DNA from: Priestia koreensis
GTDB taxonomy: Bacteria; Bacillota; Bacilli; Bacillales; Bacillaceae_H
DNA length: 64,000 nucleotides
Reading direction: 5' to 3'
Assembly (NCBI RefSeq): GCF_001274935.1
Contig: NZ_LILC01000011.1
Location: 186,705-250,704 of the forward strand
Part shown: in pieces, positions 34,222 to 43,365 of the stretch
Layout of the letters: each line of letters opens with the position of its first letter
How positions within the stretch are numbered: position 1 is the stretch's first letter
Notes under the pieces: generated by a model
The model's database searches: none
What the model was told of the DNA's origin: nothing
The model's input: only the letters and a program-made list of their open reading frames with translations
Made by a program: the position numbers and the translations under genes

Positions 34222-34410
34222 CAAACTTCTTCCTTTTTATTACAGATTGATAGAGAGAGAACAGAAGAGGAGCAAGGAAAGCGTTACGAGTGCACACTTT
34301 CCTCTTAATTACGAGGAAGAAAAAAATGATGAAACAAAGGCAAAAAGGTTGCATATACGTAATAATAAATTGTTTAATGTTTTAGTGATTAAAAATTTAA
34401 GTTTTAGTAG

Positions 34411-34464
34411 TTGACATTTTTATTTTTGTAAATTAATATTTATATTACTTAAATATTAATATTT
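34411..34464 (+). promoter_or_regulatory. Promoter and overlapping palindromes of marR-efflux operon
   Basis: TTGACA (34411-34416) and TAATAT (34434-34439) have a 17-base spacer. TTAATATTTA (34433-34442) / TAAATATTAA (34450-34459) is a perfect 10-base inverted repeat on the -10 box. AAATATTAATATTT (34451-34464) is a second palindrome overlapping it. They suggest two overlapping MarR binding registers. Confidence 0.65.
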
Positions 34465-34500
34465 AAAGATGAATTTCTTCGAAAGGAGTGAAAGAGATTC

Positions 34501-34965
34501 GTGGGCAAAATGGAATGTGATATTGATATGTTAGAACGTATAAATGAAGGGCTTCGATTAATTCATAAGAAACAGGAATTAATTTTAGATAAAGTATTGA
34601 CCCCTTACGAAATCACGTCGCTACAATTTCGCATTATTTTTAAGGTTCACAAGTACGGGGCAATTCGTGTTAGCCAATTAGCTCATAAGGTCGACGTGCT
34701 ACCAAGTTCGTTAACAAGAATGGTGGATCATCTTGTCCGAAATGAACTTTTGCAGCGAGGGTATGATAAAGAAGACCGACGAGCAGTTGTGATTGAGTTA
34801 ACAGAAAAAGGAAAAGAAGTTTTCACTCAAGTAATGGATGTCTATATCCAAACCGCTTCACAGTACAACCTAGAGGATATGGAGTCTGGTGTTGTTACGT
34901 TCATGGATTTCATGAAGAAGTTAGATGGGACAATGGAGGAATTACATCCAGAAAAAACTACTTGA
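34501..34965 (+). CDS. yhbI: MarR family regulator of the efflux operon (YhbI-like)
   Basis: 154 residues. The winged helix includes AIRVSQLAHKVDVLPSSLTRMVDHLVRNELL and a DKEDRRAVVIELTEKG wing. GTG 34501 follows GAAAGGAGTG. The order marR, hlyD-like, DHA2 transporter, WrbA-like flavoprotein and small protein matches my memory of B. subtilis yhbI-yhbJ-yhcA-yhcB-yhcC, hence the symbol. Palindromes at its own promoter suggest autorepression that also controls the pump. Confidence 0.82.
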   Translation: MGKMECDIDMLERINEGLRLIHKKQELILDKVLTPYEITSLQFRIIFKVHKYGAIRVSQLAHKVDVLPSSLTRMVDHLVRNELLQRGYDKEDRRAVVIELTEKGKEVFTQVMDVYIQTASQYNLEDMESGVVTFMDFMKKLDGTMEELHPEKTT

Positions 34966-35000
34966 ATTCGTGAAGTAATTTCACTAAAGTATTGTAGTGC

Positions 35001-35043
35001 CTTTTTTTTTGGTTTAAATTTATTTTGTTTAACTAAATAAATT
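35001..35043 (+). promoter_or_regulatory. Hairpin/T run and second inverted repeat between marR and pump genes
   Basis: Ten T bases end at 35010, after a weak CACT / AGTG stem. AATTTATTT (35017-35025) / AAATAAATT (35035-35043) is a perfect 9-base inverted repeat upstream of the HlyD-like gene. The pump genes may have their own regulated entry point. Confidence 0.4.
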
Positions 35044-35106
35044 ATATGTTAGCTTTTATTTTTATCATTATTAATTATTAGCATGGTGAACGAAAGGAGA
35101 TTGACA

Positions 35107-35745
35107 ATGAGCAAAGGACGCTTAATTCTTACAAATATTATTGGTATGATCGTAGTTCTTGCATTAATCGCAGGAGGTTCTTATTACTACTATCAAAGTG
35201 CCAACTACGTAAAAACAGACGAAGCAAAAGTAGCAGCAACTATGGGTCAAATCGTAGCTCCGACATCTGGTAAATTATCTGGATGGACAGTTGAAGAAGG
35301 GGACGACGTAACAAAAGATGCTCAAGTAGGTAAAGTATCTGATGGTAAACAAACAGTTGGATTATCTTCTAGCATGGAAGGTAAAGTAATCAAAAAAGAG
35401 GCTTCTGATAACCAAATGGTTCAAGCCGGTCAAGTTCTTGCACAAACTGCAGACATGAATAATCTGTATATTACAGCTAACATTAAAGAAGACAAATTAA
35501 AAGATATTGAAAAAGGTGACTCTGTAGACGTAACAGTTGATGGAGACTCAGGTACAACATTTGAAGGTGAAGTAGAAGAAATCGGTTATGCAACAACATC
35601 TACTTTCTCAGTAATGCCGCAACAAAATACAAGCGGTAACTACACAAAAGTAACACAAAAAGTACCAGTTAAAATTTCAATTAAAGCACCTTCTGATAAA
35701 GTATTACCAGGAATGAACGCTGAAGTAAAAATTTCAACAAAATAA
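35107..35745 (+). CDS. yhbJ: HlyD/EmrA-like efflux adaptor, YhbJ-like
   Basis: 212 residues. One N-terminal membrane helix (LTNIIGMIVVLALIAGGSYYYY) anchors a short membrane-fusion-protein body with biotinyl-lipoyl-like halves (IVAPTSGKLSGWTVEEGDDV, LSSSMEGKVIKKEASDNQMVQAGQVLAQ) and a C-terminal beta-barrel (VLPGMNAEVKIS). The long coiled-coil hairpin of Gram-negative EmrA is absent, as expected in a single-membrane cell. AAAGGAGA supports ATG 35107. It precedes the DHA2 transporter by 42 bases. Confidence 0.85.
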   Translation: MSKGRLILTNIIGMIVVLALIAGGSYYYYQSANYVKTDEAKVAATMGQIVAPTSGKLSGWTVEEGDDVTKDAQVGKVSDGKQTVGLSSSMEGKVIKKEASDNQMVQAGQVLAQTADMNNLYITANIKEDKLKDIEKGDSVDVTVDGDSGTTFEGEVEEIGYATTSTFSVMPQQNTSGNYTKVTQKVPVKISIKAPSDKVLPGMNAEVKISTK

Positions 35746-35787
35746 TGGTTCGTAACACAGGTAACAAAAAGAAAGGAGGTTGTTTGG

Positions 35788-37395
35788 ATGACTTCTCAAG
35801 CTGCTGAAACACAGGATAATGGAATTCGCCGTCACATACCACTTTTGGTTATTTTGATGCTAGGGTTGTTCCTAGCGATTCTAAATCAAACGCTTTTGAA
35901 TGTGGCAATGCCGCATTTAATGAATGAGTTTGGGGTATCTGCTACAACCATTCAGTGGTTATCTACTGGATACATGCTAGTAAACGGTGTGTTAATTCCA
36001 CTTTCAGCCTTTTTAATTGAGCGGTTTGGTACACGTATTCTATTCTTAATCGCAATGTTCTGTTTTACAATTGGAACACTTGTATGTGGAATCGCGCCTA
36101 ACTTTTCAATTATGCTGGTTGGACGTATTATCCAAGCAATTGGTGGAGGAGTACTACAACCACTAGTTATGACAATCATCTTTTCGATCTTCCCTCCAGA
36201 AATGCGTGGGAGAGGGATGGGGATCTTTGGTTTAGCAATGATGTTCGCTCCGGCGGTTGGTCCAACTTTATCTGGTTGGGTTATCCAAAATTACGACTGG
36301 CGCCTTATGTTCTACGCGCTTGTTCCATTCGGAGTAATTATTTTCGCTATTGCAGCGTTTAAGCTAAAAAATGTGTTCCCTCCAAAACAAGTTCGACTTG
36401 ATGTAATTGGTTCGTTATTATCAATTGTTGGTGTAGCATCTTTATTATATGGTGTGAGCCAAGCAGGTAGCGATGGTTGGGGAGACCCAGTCGTTCTACT
36501 AACAATTATTATTGGACTTATTGGGATCGTTGCATTTATTCTGCAACAATTACGCTCTGAACGACCACTATTAGACTTTAGAGTGTTTAATCACGGTATT
36601 TTTTCATTAGCAAATGTCATCAATGCTGTTATTACAGTTGCGATGTTTACAGGGATGTTCTTGCTTCCGATTTTCTTACAAAATCTTCGAGGGTTCACGC
36701 CGCTTCAATCTGGCTTATTACTATTACCAGGTGCACTGATTATGCTGGCGATGTCACCAATCTCAGGGGTTTTATTCGATAAAGTAGGACCAAGACCGTT
36801 GGCGATTGTTGGGATGATCATTACGACGATCACAACATTTGAATTCACACGTTTAACAATCGATACATCTTATTCTTGGATTTTAGGTGTTTACATTGCT
36901 CGTTCATTTGGTATGTCATTACTTATGATGCCAGTTATGACAGCAGGTATGAACCAATTACCGAAGCATCTAACAAGTCATGGTACAGCGATGACGAATA
37001 CGCTTCGCCAAGTAATGGGATCACTAGGGATCAGCTTAGTTACAACGGTTTATACAAATCGTACGGTTTTCCATTCAGTGAACATGTCAAACGAAATGAA
37101 TACGGCAAATCCGCAGTTCATGCACTCGTTCCAATCTTATGTTCAATCTGTTGCACAGTCCATGCATATTCCGGTGGAACAAGCAAAAACCTATGCGATG
37201 CAACTATTAGGTGGTAAAATGCAAATTGATGCGAACGTTATGGGAATCAATGATGCCTTTTTCTGGTCTTCTATTTTATGTGTCGTTGGTACGTTCTTAA
37301 GCTTATTCTTACGTGACGTTCGAAAAGACAAAGCGAAACAAAAACGTGAAGAGCTTCCAATGTTACCATCACCAAAAGAAGCAAAGTCATCTTAA
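35788..37395 (+). CDS. yhcA: DHA2 family multidrug MFS transporter (EmrB/QacA type), YhcA-like
   Basis: 535 residues with 14 predicted transmembrane helices. LAILNQTLLNVAMPHLMNEFG opens helix 1 with the DHA2-type pattern. Motif C-like GLAMMFAPAVGPTLSGWVIQNYDWRLMF follows motif A-like IERFGTRILFL. It is a proton-driven drug exporter, probably acting with the HlyD-like protein encoded just before it. AAAGGAGG precedes ATG 35788. A terminator at 37415-37447 separates it from the flavoprotein gene. Confidence 0.88.
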   Translation: MTSQAAETQDNGIRRHIPLLVILMLGLFLAILNQTLLNVAMPHLMNEFGVSATTIQWLSTGYMLVNGVLIPLSAFLIERFGTRILFLIAMFCFTIGTLVCGIAPNFSIMLVGRIIQAIGGGVLQPLVMTIIFSIFPPEMRGRGMGIFGLAMMFAPAVGPTLSGWVIQNYDWRLMFYALVPFGVIIFAIAAFKLKNVFPPKQVRLDVIGSLLSIVGVASLLYGVSQAGSDGWGDPVVLLTIIIGLIGIVAFILQQLRSERPLLDFRVFNHGIFSLANVINAVITVAMFTGMFLLPIFLQNLRGFTPLQSGLLLLPGALIMLAMSPISGVLFDKVGPRPLAIVGMIITTITTFEFTRLTIDTSYSWILGVYIARSFGMSLLMMPVMTAGMNQLPKHLTSHGTAMTNTLRQVMGSLGISLVTTVYTNRTVFHSVNMSNEMNTANPQFMHSFQSYVQSVAQSMHIPVEQAKTYAMQLLGGKMQIDANVMGINDAFFWSSILCVVGTFLSLFLRDVRKDKAKQKREELPMLPSPKEAKSS

Positions 37396-37414
37396 TAAAA
37401 GATAAGAGGTGATG

Positions 37415-37447
37415 AAACCTGGAACGTGCGCGTATCCAGGTTTCATT
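37415..37447 (+). terminator. Terminator after DHA2 transporter
   Basis: AAACCTGGA / TCCAGGTTT stem followed by T-rich sequence. Confidence 0.7.
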
Positions 37448-37525
37448 GTTTCACTTTTCTTTCTAGGTCGGTGGTATACATTACTTTCTTTTTAGGTGGA
37501 AACGTTATTACTAGGAGGTAGAAAT

Positions 37526-38062
37526 ATGAGAATTTATGTTGTGTATGATAGTGAAGGTGGACATACAAAAGCACTTGCAGAAGCAATTGCTGAAGGTGCT
37601 GGACGTGTAGAAGGTGCAGAAGTATTTATTGATCATGTACATGATGCAGACGTTCGTGACTTAGCAAATATGGATGCGATCATCTGGGGTGGTCCAGGAC
37701 ATTTCGGTACCATCAGTGCAGATTTAAAAACATGGATCGATAAGCTTGGTTACCTGTGGGCAAACGGAAAGCTTATTAACAAAATTGGGGCTGTATTCTG
37801 TACAACAGCAACCGTTCATGGTGGAGTTGAAGCAGCAATGCTTAACCTTATTACACCAATGCTTCATCAAGGAATGATTATCGCTGGATTACCAGGAAAT
37901 ATCCCTGAAAATGCTTTATACGGTTCATACTACGGTGTAGGCGTAACATGTGACGTTGACAGCAAAGACCCTATCTCTCAAGATGGTTTACAGCTTGGTC
38001 GTGCGTTAGGTGCACGTGTAGCGGGTATTGCGAAAGAAACAACAGGATTACGAAAAGCATAA
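37526..38062 (+). CDS. yhcB: Flavodoxin-like NAD(P)H:quinone oxidoreductase (WrbA family), YhcB-like
   Basis: 178-residue flavodoxin-fold protein. The phosphate-binding loop is [19 protein letters not shown] near residue 7. [22 protein letters not shown] and [12 protein letters not shown] bind FMN and match WrbA-type two-electron quinone reductases. CTAGGAGGT supports ATG 37526. It follows the efflux genes as yhcB does in B. subtilis. Two-electron reduction avoids semiquinone formation, fitting the drug and quinone resistance theme of this block. Confidence 0.87.
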   Translation: MRIYVVYDSEGGHTKALAEAIAEGAGRVEGAEVFIDHVHDADVRDLANMDAIIWGGPGHFGTISADLKTWIDKLGYLWANGKLINKIGAVFCTTATVHGGVEAAMLNLITPMLHQGMIIAGLPGNIPENALYGSYYGVGVTCDVDSKDPISQDGLQLGRALGARVAGIAKETTGLRKA

Positions 38063-38080
38063 TAGGGAGATGAACATATA

Positions 38081-38596
38081 ATGGCTATTATCGTAAGTGT
38101 GGTAGTTGCTATAATTGTTATTGCGATTCTAATCTCGATGAACATTCGATCTATAGCTGCTAACAAGCAAGCTTCTTCTGAAGAAAAGCATGTGGAGGAA
38201 GCATCAGCTGCTTCTACAGAAACACCTGTAGAGGTGAAGCCAGAACCTAAGGTTGAAGAGCCGAAGGTAGAAGAACCCAAAATCGAGGAGTCTAAGGTGG
38301 AACAACCTAAGACAGAGCCGTCACCTCGCGTGGAAAAATCAGCTCCTACTCCATTAAAAGCAGAAGAAGCGCCAGTTGAAACAACAGAAATTAAAGCAAG
38401 TAAGCTGAAAAAGTCTGAGCCTGATTTTAAAATGGGTGACGATATGTATCGTCAGGCCCTACAAAAATGGCAGGACAAAGAATTAACAGAAACAGAAGCA
38501 GAAGAAGAGCCAAACGATACGTTAGAAGAAGATATTACAACTGATGAAGCGTATCGCAAAGCACTTATGACACTTCATAAAAAGCAGAATAAATAA
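38081..38596 (+). CDS. Membrane-anchored acidic protein with Lys-Pro-Glu repeats
   Basis: 171 residues, unrecognised family. One N-terminal membrane helix (AIIVSVVVAIIVIAILISMNI) comes first. A low-complexity region of EEPKVEEPKIEESKVEQPK-like repeats (about 45-85) follows. The C-terminal half has two related motifs, DDMYRQALQKWQDKE and DEAYRKALMTLHKKQ, perhaps a small duplicated helix. It starts 18 bases after the WrbA-like gene and shares its transcript. By position it corresponds to B. subtilis yhcC, but I cannot confirm similarity. Confidence 0.75.
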   Translation: MAIIVSVVVAIIVIAILISMNIRSIAANKQASSEEKHVEEASAASTETPVEVKPEPKVEEPKVEEPKIEESKVEQPKTEPSPRVEKSAPTPLKAEEAPVETTEIKASKLKKSEPDFKMGDDMYRQALQKWQDKELTETEAEEEPNDTLEEDITTDEAYRKALMTLHKKQNK

Positions 38597-38601
38597 GTAC
38601 G

Positions 38602-38632
38602 AGAGGTGTGAAGAAATTCACGCCTTTTTTTT
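38602..38632 (+). terminator. Terminator after the KPE-repeat gene
   Basis: AGGTGTGAA / TTCACGCCT stem with a following T run. Confidence 0.8.
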
Positions 38633-38780
38633 GTGGGCATGTAGATCGAACCGCAATTCAAGCCTAAAGTCATATCACGATAAAGTAAATGGATATATAT
38701 GAGAATTTCGCTCTTGAAATTTACGTATAAAAGAGCCAAAATATAAGTAATGCTAGTGAATTTTAATGGGAGAGGGAGTC

Positions 38781-39233
38781 ATGATATCATTGAATAACGT
38801 GTTGAACGAACAGTCGATAGCTCAGATGGAAAAATCACTTCGCTATATCTCTACAATTGTAAAGCAAAAGGGGAGAGAAATTTTAAATGACTATACGATT
38901 ACTCCTCCGCAATTTGTAGCATTACAGTGGCTTTTAGAGTATGGTGATATGACAATAGGTGACCTTTCAAATAAAATGTTCTCTGCGTGTAGTACGACAA
39001 CAGATCTCGTTGATCGAATGGAGCGTAACCATCTTGTAATGAGGGTAAAAGATGCAAGTGATCGACGAGTAGTTCGTATTCACCTTCTAGAAGAGGGAAC
39101 ACGAATTATTGAAGAAGTGGTTCAAAAGCGTCAGGATTATCTAAAAGGTATTTTAGATCAAATGACTCCTGATGCAGTTGCAGATCTTCAAAATGGCTTA
39201 GAAAAGCTTTATATAGAAATGAAAGAAGAATGA
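38781..39233 (+). CDS. ysmB: MarR family regulator YsmB
   Basis: 150 residues from ATG 38781, which follows GAGAGGGAG. The winged helix contains MTIGDLSNKMFSACSTTTDLVDRMERNHLV and RVKDASDRRVVRIHLLEEG. It directly precedes racE, as ysmB does in B. subtilis, which is the basis of the symbol. In B. subtilis it also follows gerE; here that link is broken by the 26-kb block. Its target genes are unknown. Confidence 0.82.
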   Translation: MISLNNVLNEQSIAQMEKSLRYISTIVKQKGREILNDYTITPPQFVALQWLLEYGDMTIGDLSNKMFSACSTTTDLVDRMERNHLVMRVKDASDRRVVRIHLLEEGTRIIEEVVQKRQDYLKGILDQMTPDAVADLQNGLEKLYIEMKEE

Positions 39234-39242
39234 GGCGATTGT

Positions 39243-40037
39243 TTGAGTAGACCAATAGGTGTAATTGATTCAGGAGTAGGTGGATTAACGGTAGCAAAGG
39301 AAATTATGCGGCAGCTGCCAAAAGAAAGAATCATTTACATGGGCGATACGGCGCGCTGTCCTTATGGACCACGCCATAGTGAGGAAGTAAGGCAATTCAC
39401 ATGGGAAATGACTCATTATTTACTGAAGCAAAACATAAAAATGCTGGTCATTGCCTGCAATACGGCAACAGCAGTTGTTTTAGAGGAAATTCAAGAGAAG
39501 CTTGATATCCCTGTTCTTGGGGTAATTCAGCCAGGAGCACGTGCAGCTCTAAAGGTAACGAATAATCATAAAATAGGTGTTATTGGTACGAATGGAACGA
39601 TTAAAAGCCAGGCCTATCCCCTTGCACTAAAAGAACTCAATAGCAGGGTGGAAGTGGACAGCCTCGCTTGTCCGCTTTTCGTACCGCTTGTTGAAAGCGG
39701 CAATTTTGCAAGCGATGAAGCACAGCGAATTGTCGAAGAAACCCTAGCACCATTAACGCATACCGATATTGACACGTTAATTTTGGGATGCACGCACTAT
39801 CCGGTTTTAAAAAGAGCCATTCAAGAAGCGTTGGGGAGTCAGGTGAGACTGATTAGTTCTGGGGAAGAGACGGCAAGTGAAATAAGTGCGATTCTGTCCT
39901 ACAGTGATTTGTTGAATCAAAACGAAGAAGAGCCGGTGCATTTATTTTTAACGACGGGATCTACGGAGCTATTTCAGGCTATTTCTTCTAGCTGGTTTGA
40001 ACATCCGATGACAAATGTAAAACATATCGAATTGTAG
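39243..40037 (+). CDS. racE: Glutamate racemase
   Basis: 264 residues. It makes D-glutamate for peptidoglycan without cofactor. The two catalytic cysteines are visible in [10 protein letters not shown] (about residue 72) and [11 protein letters not shown] (about 183), and the N-terminal [11 protein letters not shown] motif is present. The start is TTG 39243 behind GAGGCG, nine bases after the ysmB stop, so the two are co-transcribed. In B. subtilis RacE is the essential housekeeping racemase. Confidence 0.95.
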   Translation: MSRPIGVIDSGVGGLTVAKEIMRQLPKERIIYMGDTARCPYGPRHSEEVRQFTWEMTHYLLKQNIKMLVIACNTATAVVLEEIQEKLDIPVLGVIQPGARAALKVTNNHKIGVIGTNGTIKSQAYPLALKELNSRVEVDSLACPLFVPLVESGNFASDEAQRIVEETLAPLTHTDIDTLILGCTHYPVLKRAIQEALGSQVRLISSGEETASEISAILSYSDLLNQNEEEPVHLFLTTGSTELFQAISSSWFEHPMTNVKHIEL

Positions 40038-40043
40038 AGTTTC

Positions 40044-40083
40044 AAAAAAGATTTGCAACGAGTGATGTTGTGAGTCTTTTTTT
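40044..40083 (+). terminator. Terminator after racE
   Basis: AAAAGATT / AGTCTTTT outer stem with an inner CAAC / GTTG stem and a T run. Confidence 0.7.
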
Positions 40084-40206
40084 ATGCCCTTTTTTTTTGC
40101 TCCTTTTAAAAATAGAAGGAGAAGGTAAAAAAAACAAATATCAGCGGTCTAAATCTCAAAACAACTCGTATACATATTAGTACAAACTGTCTTAGGAGGG
40201 AAAAGA

Positions 40207-41280
40207 ATGTCCAAAAAGGCAAAAACAGCAGTAGTCTCAACCGTGGTAGTTTCGACGGTTTTATTATCAGGTTGCGGATTGTTTGGGGGAGATAAAGCCG
40301 TTGAACAAATTGATCCGCCGAAAAAAGTCTCATATGTAGAAAAAGAGCAGTCCTTAAAAACAGATGCAGCGAAAGAAACAAAGAAAGACGAAAAAGCATC
40401 AAAGGAAACAATTAAACAGGAATTATACTTGCTTGATAAAAATGGGTATGTTGTACCTAAAACATTTGAGCTGCCTAAAACACAATCTGTAGCTGCACAA
40501 TCGCTCAAATACTTAGTGAAAGACGGACCTGTGACAGATAAGCTTCCAAACGGTTTCCAAGCCGTCCTTCCTGCTGATACAGAAGTATTAGGAGTGAAGC
40601 CGGAAGGGAAAGATACGCTCATTGCGGACTTCTCTCCGGAGTTCAAAAACTATAAAAAAGAAGATGAACGAAAAATTTTGGAAGCCATTACGTATACCCT
40701 CACACAGTTTGAAGGCATTAAAAATGTGAAGATACGTATTAACGGCTATGATCAGAAGGTAATGCCGGTTAATCATACGCCGATTGGAGAAGGCGTTAGC
40801 CGAGCAGACGGTATTAATTTGGATAACTCCGATATTGCCGACCTGACAAATACGCATGCAGTCACCGTGTACTATTTAGCGGGTGAAGGGAAAAAGCTCT
40901 ACTACGTACCTGTCACAAAGCGTATTCCAAATGGGGATGAAAATAAATTCACGGCCGTCGTTGATGAACTGATTAAAGGCCCTTCTATGACATCTGGTTT
41001 GTTGAGTGACTTTAATTCAGATGCGAAGCTGTTAAAAGTTCCAACGATGGAGAATGGAAAGCTCACGCTCGATTTTAATAAGTCTATTTTAGGTAACATG
41101 AAAGGAACAAAAATTTCGCAGCACGTACTAGATGCACTTGTCCTGTCTCTAACTGAGCAGCCGGATGTTAAAAGTGTTCAAGTAATGGTGAATGGCAAGG
41201 CAAACATCCTAGATGAAAAGGGCAAAGAATTAACGAAGCCTGTGACAAGACCAGAAAAGGTCAATACAGGTAGTTTTTAA
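40207..41280 (+). CDS. gerM: Spore germination lipoprotein GerM
   Basis: 357 residues. A lipoprotein signal peptide ends at lipobox LLSGC (Cys about 23). Two GerMN domains follow (LYLLDKNGYVVPKTFELPKT to the NGYDQ region, and VTVYYLAGEGKKLYYVPVTKRIP to VMVNGK). In B. subtilis GerM is made in the mother cell and is needed for the engulfment-stage protein complex and for normal spore cortex and germination. AGGAGGG precedes ATG 40207. Synteny with racE and rph supports it. Confidence 0.92.
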   Translation: MSKKAKTAVVSTVVVSTVLLSGCGLFGGDKAVEQIDPPKKVSYVEKEQSLKTDAAKETKKDEKASKETIKQELYLLDKNGYVVPKTFELPKTQSVAAQSLKYLVKDGPVTDKLPNGFQAVLPADTEVLGVKPEGKDTLIADFSPEFKNYKKEDERKILEAITYTLTQFEGIKNVKIRINGYDQKVMPVNHTPIGEGVSRADGINLDNSDIADLTNTHAVTVYYLAGEGKKLYYVPVTKRIPNGDENKFTAVVDELIKGPSMTSGLLSDFNSDAKLLKVPTMENGKLTLDFNKSILGNMKGTKISQHVLDALVLSLTEQPDVKSVQVMVNGKANILDEKGKELTKPVTRPEKVNTGSF

Positions 41281-41318
41281 AGCGCGATTTTTGATATACT
41301 ATATAAAGACGTAAAGCG

Positions 41319-41352
41319 AAGAGGTCAGCTTTTAAGCGACCTCTTTCTTATT
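41319..41352 (+). terminator. Terminator after gerM
   Basis: AAGAGGTC / GACCTCTT stem followed by CTTATTTTT. Confidence 0.75.
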
Positions 41353-41394
41353 TTTACATGAAATACATAGGTTTAGAAAAGGGAGGACGAGCGC

Positions 41395-42132
41395 ATGCGC
41401 GTTGATAATAGAAAGCAGGATGAGTTAAGACCCATCACCATTGAGACAAACTATCTAAAGCACCCAGAAGGCTCTGTTTTAATTACGGTAGGAGATACAA
41501 AGGTTATTTGTGCGGCAAGCATTGATGATCGCGTTCCACCGTTCATGAGAGGGCAAGGGAAGGGCTGGATTACAGCAGAATACTCGATGCTTCCAAGAGC
41601 AACGGAACAGCGCAACATTCGTGAATCCTCAAAAGGGAAAGTAACAGGTCGCACGATGGAAATTCAGCGTTTGATTGGTCGAGCGCTTCGTGCGGTAGTG
41701 GACTTAGAAAAAGTAGGCGAAAAAACAATTTGGATTGACTGTGACGTCATTCAAGCGGATGGTGGTACGCGTACAGCTTCCATTACAGGTGCGTTTGTGG
41801 CACTTGTTTTAGCGTTTCAAAAACTTGTGGAGCAAAAGAAACTAGAAGCGCTGCCAATTACAGATTTCTTAGCCGCAACTTCTGTTGGAGTAAGTGCTGA
41901 ATATGGTCAAATTCTTGATTTAAATTACGTAGAAGATTCATCTGCAGAAGTGGATATGAACGTGATCATGACCGGTAAAGGTCAATTAGTAGAAGTGCAA
42001 GGAACAGGAGAAGAAGCAACATTCTCAAGACAACAATTGAATGATATGCTCGACCTAGCTGAAAAAGGCATTCAAGATTTGGTTGGCATTCAAAAAGACG
42101 CATTAGGTGACATTGCCGACGCAATTAAGTAA
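41395..42132 (+). CDS. rph: Ribonuclease PH
   Basis: 245-residue phosphorolytic 3'-5' exoribonuclease that trims tRNA 3' ends. Family signatures are [41 protein letters not shown] and [24 protein letters not shown]. It is a single globular domain expected to form a hexamer. GGGAGGACGAGCGC precedes ATG 41395. A terminator lies between it and rdgB. Confidence 0.96.
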   Translation: MRVDNRKQDELRPITIETNYLKHPEGSVLITVGDTKVICAASIDDRVPPFMRGQGKGWITAEYSMLPRATEQRNIRESSKGKVTGRTMEIQRLIGRALRAVVDLEKVGEKTIWIDCDVIQADGGTRTASITGAFVALVLAFQKLVEQKKLEALPITDFLAATSVGVSAEYGQILDLNYVEDSSAEVDMNVIMTGKGQLVEVQGTGEEATFSRQQLNDMLDLAEKGIQDLVGIQKDALGDIADAIK

Positions 42133-42136
42133 TAAT

Positions 42137-42164
42137 AAAGGAGAGATGAGAATCTCTCCTTTTT
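42137..42164 (+). terminator. Terminator between rph and rdgB
   Basis: AAAGGAGAGAT / ATCTCTCCTTT stem with T run. Some read-through to rdgB, 32 bases on, is likely because no separate promoter is obvious. Confidence 0.75.
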
Positions 42165-42195
42165 ATAAATTTTTACAAAGAAAAGAGGATACACG

Positions 42196-42789
42196 ATGAA
42201 AGAGCTACTCATTGCGACGAAAAACGCGGGAAAAGTAAAAGAATTTGAAGACTTATTCGGTGAGCTAGGATTTACGGTTACTTCGCTACTTGATTACCCT
42301 TCGATCGAAGACGTCGAGGAAACAGGCGTAACGTTTGAACAGAACGCTACGATTAAAGCGGAAGCTATTTCTCATCTGTTTGGGAAAATCGTAGTAGCAG
42401 ACGATTCTGGGCTTTTTGTCGATGCATTAGGAGGAGAACCAGGTGTTTATTCAGCTCGCTATGCGGGAATGGAAAAAAATGACGAAGCAAATATCCAAAA
42501 ATTACTCACTAACCTAGAGGACGTACCAAAAGAAAAACGTACGGCTCGTTTCCACTGTGCGCTTGCAGTTGCGATCCCAGACAAGGAAACAATCGTTGTA
42601 GAAGGTACGTGTGAAGGAATGATTACGACGGAGAAGCATGGTGAAAACGGCTTTGGATACGATCCAATTTTCTTCGTACCACAGCTTGAAAAAACAATGG
42701 CTCAACTAGACAAAGAGACAAAAAATAAAATTAGCCATCGTGCCAATGCCCTAAAAGAATTAGTGCCCGTTATGAAGCAGCTGTTTTAA
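42196..42789 (+). CDS. rdgB: XTP/dITP diphosphatase (RdgB/HAM1 family)
   Basis: 197 residues. It hydrolyses non-canonical purine nucleotides such as dITP and XTP. The N-terminal IATKNAGKVKEFE motif, GVTFEQNATIKAEA, VADDSGLFVDALGGEPGVYSARYAG and GENGFGYDPIF are all present. It is B. subtilis ysnA by position. The metallophosphatase gene starts 25 bases later, suggesting co-transcription. Confidence 0.95.
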   Translation: MKELLIATKNAGKVKEFEDLFGELGFTVTSLLDYPSIEDVEETGVTFEQNATIKAEAISHLFGKIVVADDSGLFVDALGGEPGVYSARYAGMEKNDEANIQKLLTNLEDVPKEKRTARFHCALAVAIPDKETIVVEGTCEGMITTEKHGENGFGYDPIFFVPQLEKTMAQLDKETKNKISHRANALKELVPVMKQLF

Positions 42790-42814
42790 CCAACATCAAA
42801 AGGGGGATACAAAG

Positions 42815-43327
42815 ATGAAAGTGTTGATTGTAAGCGACAGCCACGGCCTAACATCTGAATTACTCGAAATTAAAACACGTCATGAGAACCAAGTGGATGG
42901 AATGATTCATTGTGGTGATTCTGAACTACCAGCGGATATGGATGAAATGCAGGATTTCTGGACCGTTCGTGGAAACTGTGATTATGACAGCTCATACGTA
43001 AAAGAACGGATCGAGCTTGTTGGTAATCGCTCTTTTTACATTACACACGGTCACTTGTACAACGTCAAAATGTCGTTAATGAACTTAACGTACAAAGCAC
43101 AAGAAGTGGGCGCACACATTGCTTGCTTTGGTCACTCGCACATTGCAGGCTCAGAAATGATTGATGGCATTATCTACATCAACCCTGGAAGTATATTCCT
43201 TCCACGAATGCGAAAAGAGCGTACGTATGCTATAATAGATTTTGATGATCAAACTGCAACCGTCCATTTCTACACAGTTGATGGGGCGGAAGTGCCATCA
43301 CTACGCAATGAATTTACCCTTACATAA
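42815..43327 (+). CDS. ysnB: YfcE/YsnB family metallophosphoesterase
   Basis: 170-residue calcineurin-like phosphoesterase. Metal ligands are visible in VSDSHG, HCGDSE, RGNCD, THGH and FGHSH, the full five-motif set. Relatives hydrolyse phosphodiesters in vitro; the physiological substrate is unknown. AAGGGGGAT precedes ATG 42815. It follows rdgB as in B. subtilis, and the tRNA-Arg gene comes next. Confidence 0.93.
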   Translation: MKVLIVSDSHGLTSELLEIKTRHENQVDGMIHCGDSELPADMDEMQDFWTVRGNCDYDSSYVKERIELVGNRSFYITHGHLYNVKMSLMNLTYKAQEVGAHIACFGHSHIAGSEMIDGIIYINPGSIFLPRMRKERTYAIIDFDDQTATVHFYTVDGAEVPSLRNEFTLT

Positions 43328-43331
43328 AAAG

Positions 43332-43358
43332 AGAACTGATTTTTTCAGTTCTTCTCAA
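43332..43358 (+). terminator. Terminator after ysnB
   Basis: AGAACTGA / TCAGTTCT stem with a short, imperfect T tract. Confidence 0.6.
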
Positions 43359-43365
43359 AAAGATG

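Noticed and set aside
40106..40411. Two overlapping minus-strand ORFs over the gerM start
   Set aside because: Low-complexity leucine/phenylalanine-rich products arise from the A-rich gerM signal-peptide region read backwards. No ribosome site.
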